Shown: piece after piece, positions 58,601 to 64,000 of the stretch
Position numbering within the stretch: position 1 is the stretch's first letter
Layout: each line of letters opens with the position of its first letter
Assembly (NCBI RefSeq): GCF_026460885.1
Contig: NZ_JAOVZW010000021.1
Span: forward strand, 118,467 to 182,466
Direction: 5' to 3'
DNA: 64,000 nt
From: Chryseobacterium formosum
GTDB lineage: Bacteria > Bacteroidota > Bacteroidia > Flavobacteriales > Weeksellaceae
Notes under the pieces: generated by a model
What the model was told of the DNA's origin: nothing
Databases searched by the model: none
What the model saw: only the letters and a program-made list of their open reading frames with translations
Translations under genes and position numbers: made by a program

Positions 58601-60158
58601 TGCAACTAAAGTAAGTAATATACCATCTCACAGATTTAAGATTGATCTCTCAGGGGAATATTACGAATTATCTGCCGCATTAGATGAAGAGATAATTCAT
58701 ATTGCTGAGCAGACGGGTCTTCCACCTGTAGTTTGGGTGCCAAATGAAGATTCGCAGGGTACTTATACCCCTCCGGTTTCTTCTACACAAGACGATACGC
58801 AATGTCTTTACTTTATGGAGCATCAGATGTATACATTCCAACAAGATGGCAATGAAGAATGTTACAACAAACTTTTAGCGTTTTATTCTAATGCTTTTGA
58901 TAGTGGAAACTTTTGCGATATGTGGAGTCAGTTTCTTGCAGAAGAATGTATGGTTGGCTATACTCCTCCTGAACTTCTGGAATCTGAAATGTACTGGATT
59001 CATCCCGATCATTTCAGCGGAGCTTCCATATTGGTTAACAGTGAAGGAAAAGTTACCAATTGGTATGAATATATGCCTTATGGAGAATTATTGATGGAAA
59101 ACACTACTTTCGATTATGATAATCCTTATAAATATAATGCAAAAGAATTTGATGCATCAACAGGTTATTACTATTACGGAGCAAGATATTACGACCCGAA
59201 AAGAAGTTTTTGGCTTTCAGTAGATCCCTTAGAAGAAATTACCAACTCACCTTACGCTTATGTCTGGAACGATCCTGTTAACTTTGCAGACCCTACTGGG
59301 ATGATGGGGGAAAGAGTGGGAGGAAGTGACCCTTGTGATCCACCAGGTAAGAGAAGTTTTGTTAGAAGAACGTGGGATACTATTTTAGGTTGGTTCAAAG
59401 ACAAACCACATGGTAAAGTTACAGTTGGAATGCCAACAATGAGTCGTGAACCTGATCAAACTACTTTACCGTGGTACCTTAATAAAGGTAAATATGGAGG
59501 TAAACCCATTTTAACATTAGGTGCACACAATGTTGTACTACCATATATGCAAAGAGATGAGTATAATTCAAATGTTATTGCTAATGGAAGCGTATTTGTG
59601 AATAACACAATTAGTTGCATTTACAATGGTATTGCATCGACTTGGAATGAAGGTATGCAAGGTAAAGAAGGCTCTGCTATGTTGTATGAAGGAGATAATA
59701 ACTTGGAATCTGCTGTGAGACGTATAACTAGAGGAACTGCTACTCCAGAAGAATTTGAATTATTGGCCGCAGCAGTTGTTACGCGTAAAGCTGGAGGAGA
59801 GATTGTTGAAGGAAAGGTTATTGGATTAGGACTTGATGAAGATTTGTACCGTCATAGAGGAACTGGGGCAATAACTTATGAAGATGCAAAATGGCAAAAA
59901 GAAGGTTTAACAACTATTAGATGGGAAAGAGTAATTTTTAGCAAAGCTACTTTTAAAGCTTCATTTGAAGAAGCTGCAAAAAATGCATCGGGTATTAGAT
60001 TTGATGTAACAAATTTCAATCCACTCCATCATAAGCCTGGGATTACAAATTTTGAATTTAATCATATATTGAGTAATCCTACTTTACTTCAAAAAACAAC
60101 ATTTATAAAGGGAGGAAATAAAGTAATTTGGAACGGAGCACAATTTATAAATAAATAA
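49698..60158 (+). CDS. Giant SpvB/TcB/RHS polymorphic toxin
   Basis: A 3,486-residue protein, possibly starting at the Met codon at 49716. A hydrophobic N-terminal segment (LLPVFIPIILSLSSW) could be a signal anchor. An SpvB-like domain spans about residues 475-790 (GSANVSYPIEIPAGIGGFQP). VCBS/FG-GAP calcium motifs DxNGDGxxD occur near 839, 920, 1594, 1695, 1770 and 1853, as in Tc toxin subunit B. YD-type RHS repeats fill roughly 2200-3000. The RHS core (NWYEYMPYGELLMENTT; YYYYGARYYDPKRSFWLSVD) ends at DPTGMMG (about 3200). The last ~285 residues are the variable toxic tip of unknown activity. TcB and TcC functions are thus fused in one chain. Confidence 0.88.
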   Translation: MIIRFNMKKTFYSTVKKNIELLPVFIPIILSLSSWTLYNVINNDQKDIKTVKSYSQNQSQFKINCDFLKVTKDNRVVDESESDKKNDSDSSMINHLFGDKISSSFSIKSNPMYSQSFPDQYYSELGKSGFIGEIGNLDSKRGDANAADNIFDLQLSSYNVNKSYVLKYEIDGYSDVNSVTRSINGSYAMGGYIKNKKNGWTEVTEIIDPSILKKGGNKVLFNAINKGDYYTIKNVKITEKQNNFNAPYTIVSKTYNDKIIYIRGFIKANSGIHSIDVKGEKVILQGNEFEYVSKVTSESEPLKMKFFGVNDLSEVIIEKSKENSLSTEIDSFEKKEQGVVFHNASIIVKGLRQIDLPPSDLSTINVSSEYEGFRLSNNTAQEKTFNLPYDESKLSKGYKEKDITALNFDYTKRQWVPFKVDSINTVKKYIVINSSLSSGDFMLGVVKQPESPDGGGHAQTSFNDSPIANPAAKINLIAPPTPNQQGSANVSYPIEIPAGIGGFQPNVSLVYNSDNKFGWAGTGWDIPVETIDIDTRWGVPSFSDHESEIYLIAGEQLVFKDEYLPNKLPYNEVRTSDRRFYYRNGIKEGYVITRKGNSPSSYTWETLDESGVKKEYLNILTTNPSSNSSGNVIKWFLSKVTDRFGNTITYTYTDSFDSGGKNKYLSRITYSNNTVVEFENEGGVRGDMTLNYKFGVKLTDSKILNKIIVKRADIKIREYQLANTDIGLFSKRLLTEIIQKDGTGNVFNKHTLQYAKNVTVFEKAITHSYNTPKDNADAGSFSGGHTSFISGTYSRNKNFRGALSFGGGFCFLFGIDKKGTVGVTASYDDNRAYGKNQLVDIDGDGLLDKVFYGSNGNILFRKNNKTAFSSIYSSSGLPNGTPIHKHNSYNTTVGLEYSFASGVVGANYSFGNSNSPTYFSDVNGDGLVDMINYGDVFFSKIRNGVPQFQSQPLTGTLNVTEETPNAILAGSAARQETIITTTFTKSLANIVRMWEAPVAGFVRINSNFHLTQNSQDGVEVWIEKGEMWKVNEDINGYNPSNSSNISSVVTLTTQGQSQVLGATTHVQKGQRIFIVASSKGNEIGDRIRVNSDIIYTSVSGVTDLGVQDANSNNYFKFNSKSHYLASSQKPNMVADQSKVRISWDNLSDEIFTDDVDFKIYKSVRNVSDTTSVISPSSATLIYHHKLIQNDNQHNVTPANNQIPNIDITDMLVNSNGNTVTMFYFDVSSDTNVSWEKIKWRPTITAMNPTDTTAVYALVQYNPYSERLINTLPKDFRKYLDRHYCKDGCVRCDSDTSYLFPDFNGNQSIGTNYTINLPSLHSTKVTFSLKIKDNNGNVYTEKNTVDVVNNVMPIPKISLCALLRKIPLRIGEVFSFPFYFEISSADYVVAKKLSSVNPYIFHSEYLSDPYFANTDHKADYFGSRSANTYYNVNTGLVYQGWGGFSYNGSKYPTEPIREIEFASNTFANVPLPGGGSPCNPSAPDYYTCMTNYIMQQNNNRYFTPLELDAEKYAYISPMEPAELGEEEMQPYLLGVSSTNATVITTPLFAVPNPRGIILRSTFDSFHAYVSGQIIPWLGISAHGGISTDRTSDYFQDFNGDGYPDVISGNKYQKTNILGQLGGVSSIAEKEVKSRGFILGAGISASASVAKFSNTDSKFFAIGAEKDSHTGSSSFALGIGFGLNIGKAWAQGTGAWADINGDGLTDYISDGNSYINTGDGFVVDNYNWDVSEVSKGDSFALSGGGGFSFANGSWAVGIGLSKSSFTAKTGLIDVNGDGMADKIVKNGDTYEMWINNGTSFMPPANFNKNFSLDNKQNASGFNLYGTLCGCFGLKVCISVGGGTDNSVSKQEVDLRDFDGDGYPDLLISDNDNQLTYYHNNFARANLLLTIENSLQGFIGIEYDNVNQENNLGTLVGGTYQMPFSKTVMSSVVVWNFRPIDTTLPYLGIINDPQKVKPQQRFYFEYEKGIQDRRERQFLGFGIVKTKIYNDQEPHQTHVTQYETDYTGNENSFYVNFNDTNVRQYFYKKGIVRSSYMLDNQNRKRSETKYTYNYFDQVSTEYTLTESHPEPQFKDIGRIIPLLYKTESTFTEYSGSSSHSKTTFSTVDAYDKYGNAIVTTDRGSSLSVTADDVISKITYHSPGVKNIVGTPSEQLVIMALNNQLMRKTTTVLDAAQNIFQIKKHLLDNVYTADFDMEYDSYGNMTKMTYPVSDNGQRMFYSYEYDPVYHTYLLSTNDAYGFTSSTQYDNNYLFGVPVRITGIHGENSTYVYDDFGRLTEYLAPSDTDFTVMLHYFPFNKIPVAITERKPFKYDRDSRPNYFTSLFTDAWGQGMMIKKLFKKDGNSYYFANNVYQIKDKLGRPIKTILRDKVTTGNDIMVSLKLFDDYTTAEDQSAQIYSTTSYDELDRPVSVVQNNVNTNNGVQNLTTQMFYEFDNDRYGNRQFATRVVSPLGNTSISYTDEFGRTVSTKQTNGNSSNDIWTSYKYNRLNELTTMEDAGNNPTVYSYDKLGRNNLKISPDSGESSFFYDLSGKLIKSTNANQRPIGQQVDYIYNFDQLTRIHYPDHDVKFEYGQQTGTDTERGRLIKQTDRSGTENYKYNIAGNIKETMRIVVAPNNVPKMFKTYYTYDIFGRINTIVYPDTEKVTYTYGLSGLLTDITSTPPGKPFQVSIAHSMEYNHRDQLTSYLSENGTKTTYDYDPWGKVNELALQYTTGNTNIRKNQYIFDGNENLVNVLSTTPMNGNFPSMDLGIAANKQYSYDPFGRLSSAQITAKGKEYTKFNNLAVGYNSIGNMGYKNSQLKTYDNNLNCQYPVNEGYMGEYKYEHLDHPNAVSGISYMKYDNFTAPLDCGQAPVNQIINSQESMGYDNNGNLTVIKEDDGNSILSFREMLWDHENSLKAVITEHENLNYYVYDASGDRILKNDALSKSLYVNGNDPNKTTQMGAFTYYPNGFLVLNDKTMSKHYYMGGQRLATKVSNIPSHRFKIDLSGEYYELSAALDEEIIHIAEQTGLPPVVWVPNEDSQGTYTPPVSSTQDDTQCLYFMEHQMYTFQQDGNEECYNKLLAFYSNAFDSGNFCDMWSQFLAEECMVGYTPPELLESEMYWIHPDHFSGASILVNSEGKVTNWYEYMPYGELLMENTTFDYDNPYKYNAKEFDASTGYYYYGARYYDPKRSFWLSVDPLEEITNSPYAYVWNDPVNFADPTGMMGERVGGSDPCDPPGKRSFVRRTWDTILGWFKDKPHGKVTVGMPTMSREPDQTTLPWYLNKGKYGGKPILTLGAHNVVLPYMQRDEYNSNVIANGSVFVNNTISCIYNGIASTWNEGMQGKEGSAMLYEGDNNLESAVRRITRGTATPEEFELLAAAVVTRKAGGEIVEGKVIGLGLDEDLYRHRGTGAITYEDAKWQKEGLTTIRWERVIFSKATFKASFEEAAKNASGIRFDVTNFNPLHHKPGITNFEFNHILSNPTLLQKTTFIKGGNKVIWNGAQFINK
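58951..59323 (+). repeat. RHS-core direct repeat, copy A
   Basis: The 373-bp segment encoding the RHS core shows roughly 80% base identity with copy B (60588-60962) and with the partial copy C (63811-64000). All are in the same orientation. Confidence 0.85.
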
Positions 60159-60175
60159 ATAAATAAATAATAATT

Positions 60176-60541
60176 ATGGAAATAACATCAGAAATAATTA
60201 CAATAAATAAAATATTAAACGAATATAAATCTGATCAAGCAAGAATATGGATGTTTGACATAACTCATGTGAAAATCGCAATAAAAATATATTCAAAACA
60301 AAGTGAAGAGATACTTTATTTTGTAGCAGCTGGATGTAAACATATTAAAGGTTTCTTTTCATTATGTAATCCTAAATTGTCTGTTACTCAGAGTTTTGAT
60401 AATGAAAATTCAGAAATATTATTTAAAATAACTGATGAAAACTCTGATTTTGAATTAACTTCTACTTCAGGCATAGCTTTGGCAAAAGGATTAGACATAG
60501 AATTTGGAGATTCTTTCGACGACTTTATTCAGGATAATTAA
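60176..60541 (+). CDS. Probable immunity protein to the main RHS tip
   Basis: A 121-residue acidic protein with no signal peptide and no recognised family. It starts 17 bases after the giant toxin gene, the usual place for the cognate immunity gene. It contains strand-rich stretches (IWMFDITHVKIAIKIYSKQS, EEILYFVAAGCKHIKGFFS). The role is inferred from position only. Confidence 0.65.
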   Translation: MEITSEIITINKILNEYKSDQARIWMFDITHVKIAIKIYSKQSEEILYFVAAGCKHIKGFFSLCNPKLSVTQSFDNENSEILFKITDENSDFELTSTSGIALAKGLDIEFGDSFDDFIQDN

Positions 60542-60554
60542 CATTTTATTCCCC

Positions 60555-60592
60555 TTGCTGCCACACGAATCTTTTCCTGTGGTCGCTTGGTT
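60555..60592 (+). repeat. Cassette boundary hairpin, copy B
   Basis: CCACA (60561-60565) and TGTGG (60578-60582) enclose CGAATCTTTTCC. The same 35-base segment, about 28 of 35 bases matching, recurs at 63763-63799 in front of RHS-core copy C. In that copy the stem is CTAC/GTAG, so pairing is preserved while the bases changed. Confidence 0.5.
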
Positions 60593-60979
60593 GGTTATAC
60601 ACCTTCTGAGGTTCTTGAATTTAAAATGTACTGGATTCATCCTGACTATTTTAGTGGAGCTTCTATATTGGTAAGCAGTACAGGGAAAATTACCAATTGG
60701 TACGAGTACATGCCTTATGGCGAAATGCTGATGGAAAACACCAATATGGATTACGACAATCCTTATAAATACAATGCAAAAGAATTTGATGCATCAACAG
60801 GTTATTACTACTACGGCGCAAGATATTATGATCCTAAACGTAGCTTTTGGCTATCTGTAGACCCATTAACCGATATTACTGTCTCACCTTATGCTTATGT
60901 TTGGAATGACCCTGTTAACTTTGCAGATCCTACAGGGATGATGGGGGAAAGAGTAGGAGGTTTCGAAAGATGGACCTAA
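60587..60979 (+). pseudogene. Displaced RHS-core fragment of cassette B
   Basis: A 130-codon frame starting with TTG encodes a second RHS core: YWIHPDYFSGASILVSSTG, NWYEYMPYGEMLMENTN, YYYYGARYYDPKRSFWLSVD and DPTGMMGERVGG. It then shifts frame and ends FERWT. Reading one T fewer in GGTTTCG (60961-60963) gives GGSKDGPKTIKDCFG and joins the frame of the Hint gene at 61110. This is a displaced C-terminal tip without the large RHS body. Confidence 0.8.
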
Positions 60980-61109
60980 AACAATAAAAGACTGTTTTGG
61001 AAGTAAAGATTATTTAGATGATCCAGAAAAACGTTTAAGCGCTTATATTAAATCTAAAGGCGGTGTTGAAGCATTTGCACCGCAACGACCAAAGTTAACA
61101 AAAAATGAT

Positions 61110-62066
61110 TTGCAAAATAAGTTTGAACTTTGGAATTATAATAATGAGTTAGCCGCTTGGAAGAAAATGTCTTATGAAGAAAAATTACAACGAGTTAGGA
61201 CAGATGTTACTTTACAAGAATTAAATCAGGCAATTAAAGGAGATGCACAAGCAATGGCTGAGCTTTTTACTCTACAAGCATCATTAGGAGGAAGCGGTCT
61301 TGAATCTGGAATTACAAGAAGGATAGTGCAAAGAAGATTGAGACCGAAACTTGAGAAAATCTGTTTTGTGGCAGGTACTTTAATTTCTACTGCTGAAGAG
61401 TTTAAGAAAATTGAGGACATAGAAATCGGTAATCTAGTTTGGTCTTATAATGAATTAAATAAAAACAAAGAACTTAAGAAGGTTGTTTCAATTTCACTAA
61501 ATGAATCTAGAGAAATTATAATAATAAAACTTGGAAATACAAAAATTGAATGTACTCCAGAACATCCTTTTTATGTTGATGGCAAATGGGTTGAAGCTGG
61601 AGATTTGAGAATTGGAGATGAATTATTTGGTATAAATAATCAATTTTATCAAATCACTTCTTTAATTAGAGAAGCCCGAAAACAAAAAGTTTATAATTTT
61701 GAAGTTGAGGATAATCATAATTATTATATTTCTGATCAAAGTATTTTAGTACATAATAATTGTGATTTCGTTAGAAAACTTTTTGCAAATAACATAAATG
61801 ATATTGAAACTTTTTCAACACAACTGAAAAAAATAGGTAATCCTACATCAAATATCACTAAAAATCCAGGTCTAGCAAATGCTAAAATTCCAGGTCTAGA
61901 TTTAAATTCTTTACCTTCATGGACAAGAGAACAATTGACATCACATTTAGGAGGCTTAATGGAAAATGGAACAGTACAAAAGCCAAAAGTTGAAAAATTT
62001 ATGAAGTCATTTAATAAAGCTTTTGAAAAAAGATCAACTGGAGGTAATCTCGGAAAAAAACAATAA
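61110..62066 (+). CDS. Orphan Hint-domain toxin tip (cassette B)
   Basis: A 318-residue frame (TTG start; the true N-terminus is the frameshifted RHS core upstream, with in-frame sequence back to about 60960). Residues 85-216 form a Hint/intein-like self-cleaving domain: CFVAGTLIST with catalytic Cys85, block B TPEHPF (149-154), and the C-terminal VYNFEVEDNHNYYIS ... LVHNN with the splice-like His-Asn at 215-216. About 100 residues after the cleavage site (NCDFVRKLF ... GGNLGKKQ) would be the released toxin, of unknown activity. Its immunity gene starts one base after the stop. Confidence 0.8.
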   Translation: MQNKFELWNYNNELAAWKKMSYEEKLQRVRTDVTLQELNQAIKGDAQAMAELFTLQASLGGSGLESGITRRIVQRRLRPKLEKICFVAGTLISTAEEFKKIEDIEIGNLVWSYNELNKNKELKKVVSISLNESREIIIIKLGNTKIECTPEHPFYVDGKWVEAGDLRIGDELFGINNQFYQITSLIREARKQKVYNFEVEDNHNYYISDQSILVHNNCDFVRKLFANNINDIETFSTQLKKIGNPTSNITKNPGLANAKIPGLDLNSLPSWTREQLTSHLGGLMENGTVQKPKVEKFMKSFNKAFEKRSTGGNLGKKQ

Positions 62067-62067
62067 T

Positions 62068-62538
62068 ATGAAAATAAACTTAGAATATAAACTATATAAT
62101 GATTTGTCTCTATTCAAAATAGAGATTAGTCCTAAAATTTATTTTGATGATAATGAGGATATTTTGTTTGGATCACAATCGAGATATATATTTCCATATG
62201 AATATTTAGATATAGATATTTCGTTATTAGAGCAAATTTGTTTAACTATTGAAGATAATAAAAATAGATATCAAAGGACTATTAAATTTTGGGATAGTTC
62301 AAGATGCAATACAGATACATTATATATATATGATGATTTAGAAAGGGCAATTACAGAATGGTTTAAAATTGAAATGGAAAATGAAAATTCAATAGAGAAT
62401 TTAGATTTTTATAAAAATGATCATAACCTTTGGGAATTGCACTCACATTGGATTCTATATAAAACTGATTTTTCTCAACGATTCATTTACAAAAAAGAGA
62501 TAACATCTGAAATGATACAGGGAACAAGATTTATTTAA
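62068..62538 (+). CDS. Probable immunity protein of cassette B
   Basis: A 156-residue acidic protein from the ATG at 62068, immediately after the toxin stop at 62066; the longer upstream reading lies inside the toxin gene. It is not recognised and has no signal peptide. Immunity role is inferred from adjacency and size. Confidence 0.65.
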   Translation: MKINLEYKLYNDLSLFKIEISPKIYFDDNEDILFGSQSRYIFPYEYLDIDISLLEQICLTIEDNKNRYQRTIKFWDSSRCNTDTLYIYDDLERAITEWFKIEMENENSIENLDFYKNDHNLWELHSHWILYKTDFSQRFIYKKEITSEMIQGTRFI

Positions 62539-62641
62539 TTTTAAGCAAGAGGCTTAAAGATTTGGGATGAGTTGTTGAGCATAAAAAGATCGAGGTCCTA
62601 AAACTATACAATATTGTTTTGGAACAAATAATGATTTTGAT

Positions 62642-63367
62642 ATGTTTTCAAGGAAACCTGGAGATCCTCGAACAGTTCAGGTTTATCAATATAATGTAGT
62701 AAAAGGTGCGAATGGTTGGAAGGTGTACAGAAATTCTCAACTGGATAAAACGGTAACAAGAGTTGAAGGGAAAAACTGGAAAGGAGCAGAAGAAAGTCAT
62801 TTTTCAGTATTTAAAAATGGTAAATGGAATGATTATGAGAGTTATACTGACTTTAGTAAAGATTATCCCAAGCATAATTTGCAAGGAATGCCTGCTAAAG
62901 AAATAGCTAAACTTTCTGCTTGGGCGACAAAAGAAGTAGCTTATGAAGCTGTAACTAATCCTGAATCATCAGCTGTGTTATTTGCTCCTGTTTCGGAACT
63001 TATTTTTGCAAAGCTTATTTTTGGATGCAGAGTTGTTCAAGGAGCTCAGACTGTTAGGAAAGTTGGAGCAGGTTTAAAATCTGTTGAAGAAATTATGGAA
63101 AATCCAAGTTTATTACAAGGTAAATCACTATCTTATGTTAAAGAAGTTCTAAATGAAACATCATCTTCTAAATGGGTTAACGATGTTATGCGAAAAAGTT
63201 CAAGAGCAGAAGGATGGATGTTTAGAGAATTAAATAAGGCAGGTACCGATTACACTGTTAGGATAATTCAATATCATCCAGGAAGCCCAAGGCATTTTGA
63301 TAGACAAGCATATTGGAAAGTTTCAAATGGTATTAAAGGCACTGTCAGAGTTGTTGCAACAAATTAA
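62642..63367 (+). CDS. Orphan toxin tip of cassette C, lacking RHS core
   Basis: A 241-residue frame (open back to about 62587 without a Met) that begins with the same post-core motif as the Hint cassette, DRGPKTIQYCFGT. Residues 1-150 form the linker. The C-terminal ~80 residues (WVNDVMRKSSRAEGWMFREL, RIIQYHPGSPRHFDRQAYW, GTVRVVATN) form a compact toxin-like domain of a type recurrent at the ends of RHS and WapA proteins. The GW-R-E and HPG-PRHF motifs are conserved in my recollection; function unknown. The RHS core has been lost. Confidence 0.7.
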   Translation: MFSRKPGDPRTVQVYQYNVVKGANGWKVYRNSQLDKTVTRVEGKNWKGAEESHFSVFKNGKWNDYESYTDFSKDYPKHNLQGMPAKEIAKLSAWATKEVAYEAVTNPESSAVLFAPVSELIFAKLIFGCRVVQGAQTVRKVGAGLKSVEEIMENPSLLQGKSLSYVKEVLNETSSSKWVNDVMRKSSRAEGWMFRELNKAGTDYTVRIIQYHPGSPRHFDRQAYWKVSNGIKGTVRVVATN

Positions 63368-63378
63368 AAAATAGATAA

Positions 63379-63711
63379 ATGTTACAAAATAATTTTAAAT
63401 CCCTTTTTGATGCTATTAAAATAATGAGTTTATCTTACGAGTTTCAAAAAAATAATTTACCTAAGTATGCTGATATTGAAGATGAAATTGTATCAGATTT
63501 TGAAAATTCATTTTCATTATTACCCCAAATAGTAGAAAATAAAATGCTTTCATATAAAGCTATAAGTATGATATTAAGATTATATAATAAAGTTGAATGG
63601 TGCGTTAGAAATATCGGAATAGATGATTTTGGAAACGAAGAATGGGATAGCGTAAGAAAAATAGCAAATGACATAATAGATTTACTGCAGTCTGAAGGAG
63701 TAGATTTATAA
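63379..63711 (+). CDS. Probable immunity protein of cassette C
   Basis: A 110-residue acidic, helical protein 11 bases after the toxin tip. It is not recognised and has no signal peptide. Short proteins in this position are usually toxin immunity proteins. Confidence 0.6.
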   Translation: MLQNNFKSLFDAIKIMSLSYEFQKNNLPKYADIEDEIVSDFENSFSLLPQIVENKMLSYKAISMILRLYNKVEWCVRNIGIDDFGNEEWDSVRKIANDIIDLLQSEGVDL

Positions 63712-63762
63712 CCCTGCTGCGAAAAGTTTCCCAACTTTGAGCTGTAGATAAAATAGAACCCT

Positions 63763-63799
63763 CTGCTACTGCACGAATCCTTTCGTATGGTAGTTTGGT
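63763..63799 (+). repeat. Cassette boundary hairpin, copy C
   Basis: Matches the segment at 60555-60592, with CTAC and GTAG as the stem around the shared CACGAATC and TTTC. Confidence 0.5.
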
Positions 63800-63810
63800 A
63801 CTAGAAACAC

Positions 63811-64000
63811 CCTGACCATTTCAGTGGAGCTTCTATATTGGTAAGCAGCACAGGGAAAATTACCAATTGGTACGAGTACATGCCTTATGGCGAAATGCTG
63901 ATGGAAAACACCAATATGGATTATGACAATCCTTATAAATACAATGCGAAAGAGTTTGATGTATCTACAGGGTATTATTATTACGGAGCCAGATATTACG
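63811..64000 (+). pseudogene. Third RHS core, running off the window
   Basis: From 63811 the frame reads DHFSGASILVSSTGKITNWY, EYMPYGEMLMENTNMDYDN, then YYYYGARYY at the edge. It is a third direct copy of the RHS core, closer to copy B than to copy A, and lacks the first ~45 bases of the others. It must continue into another tip cassette beyond 64000. Confidence 0.8.

Overview
The window looks like chromosomal DNA of a Flavobacteriia member close to Chryseobacterium (Weeksellaceae). It is AT-rich, many genes are preceded by the Bacteroidota promoter element TAnnTTTG, and there is little Shine-Dalgarno sequence. Secreted proteins carry signal peptides ending in AQ or SQ, two large exported proteins carry type IX secretion (T9SS) sorting domains, and the intergenic palindromic elements are of the kind I recall from Chryseobacterium and Flavobacterium genomes. 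This assignment rests on recognition, not on a database search.

Layout. (1) 0.2-3.2 kb: a TPP-riboswitch-controlled thiamine salvage operon, thiM-thiE-thiD-tenA. (2) 3.2-34.4 kb: a regulator-dense redox and detoxification neighbourhood. Single-gene regulators (AraC, HxlR, LysR, a degenerate-Nudix NrtR-like protein) alternate with small operons for SDR, aldo/keto reductase, MdaB-like quinone reductase, NTF2-like proteins, alpha/beta hydrolase, cupin, carboxymuconolactone decarboxylase, DsbA-like, SMR and DMT transporters, GNAT acetyltransferases and a TetX-like flavin monooxygenase. A large SWIM/SNF2 helicase sits at 6.8-10.1 kb. (3) 34.4-36.6 kb: a WG-repeat lipoprotein and a TPR-like exported protein. 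(4) 36.7-47.4 kb: a decayed accessory region. It opens with what looks like the 3' end of a tRNA plus terminator. It holds broken genes (unknown, SUKH, ankyrin, AraC), an IS remnant and the C-terminal fragment of an ICE-type topoisomerase, and it surrounds one intact 1,897-residue T9SS-exported FISUMP/Ig-like protein. (5) 47.8-64 kb: a T9SS-sorted DUF8202-like protein followed by a giant SpvB/TcB/RHS polymorphic toxin (3,486 residues) with its likely immunity gene. Displaced RHS-core/toxin-tip/immunity cassettes follow, and the last one runs off the window.

How it fits together. Regulator-enzyme pairs in region 2 probably respond to electrophiles, quinones or oxidants. A 35-bp motif repeated at three loci and dyads next to two or three HxlR genes are candidate operators. 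Several normally cytosolic enzyme families in region 2 carry apparent signal peptides, which suggests a periplasmic detoxification set. Region 5 is a classic displaced-tip architecture: direct copies of the RHS core could allow exchange of the toxic C-terminus by recombination, although one stored cassette has a one-base frameshift and another lacks its core.
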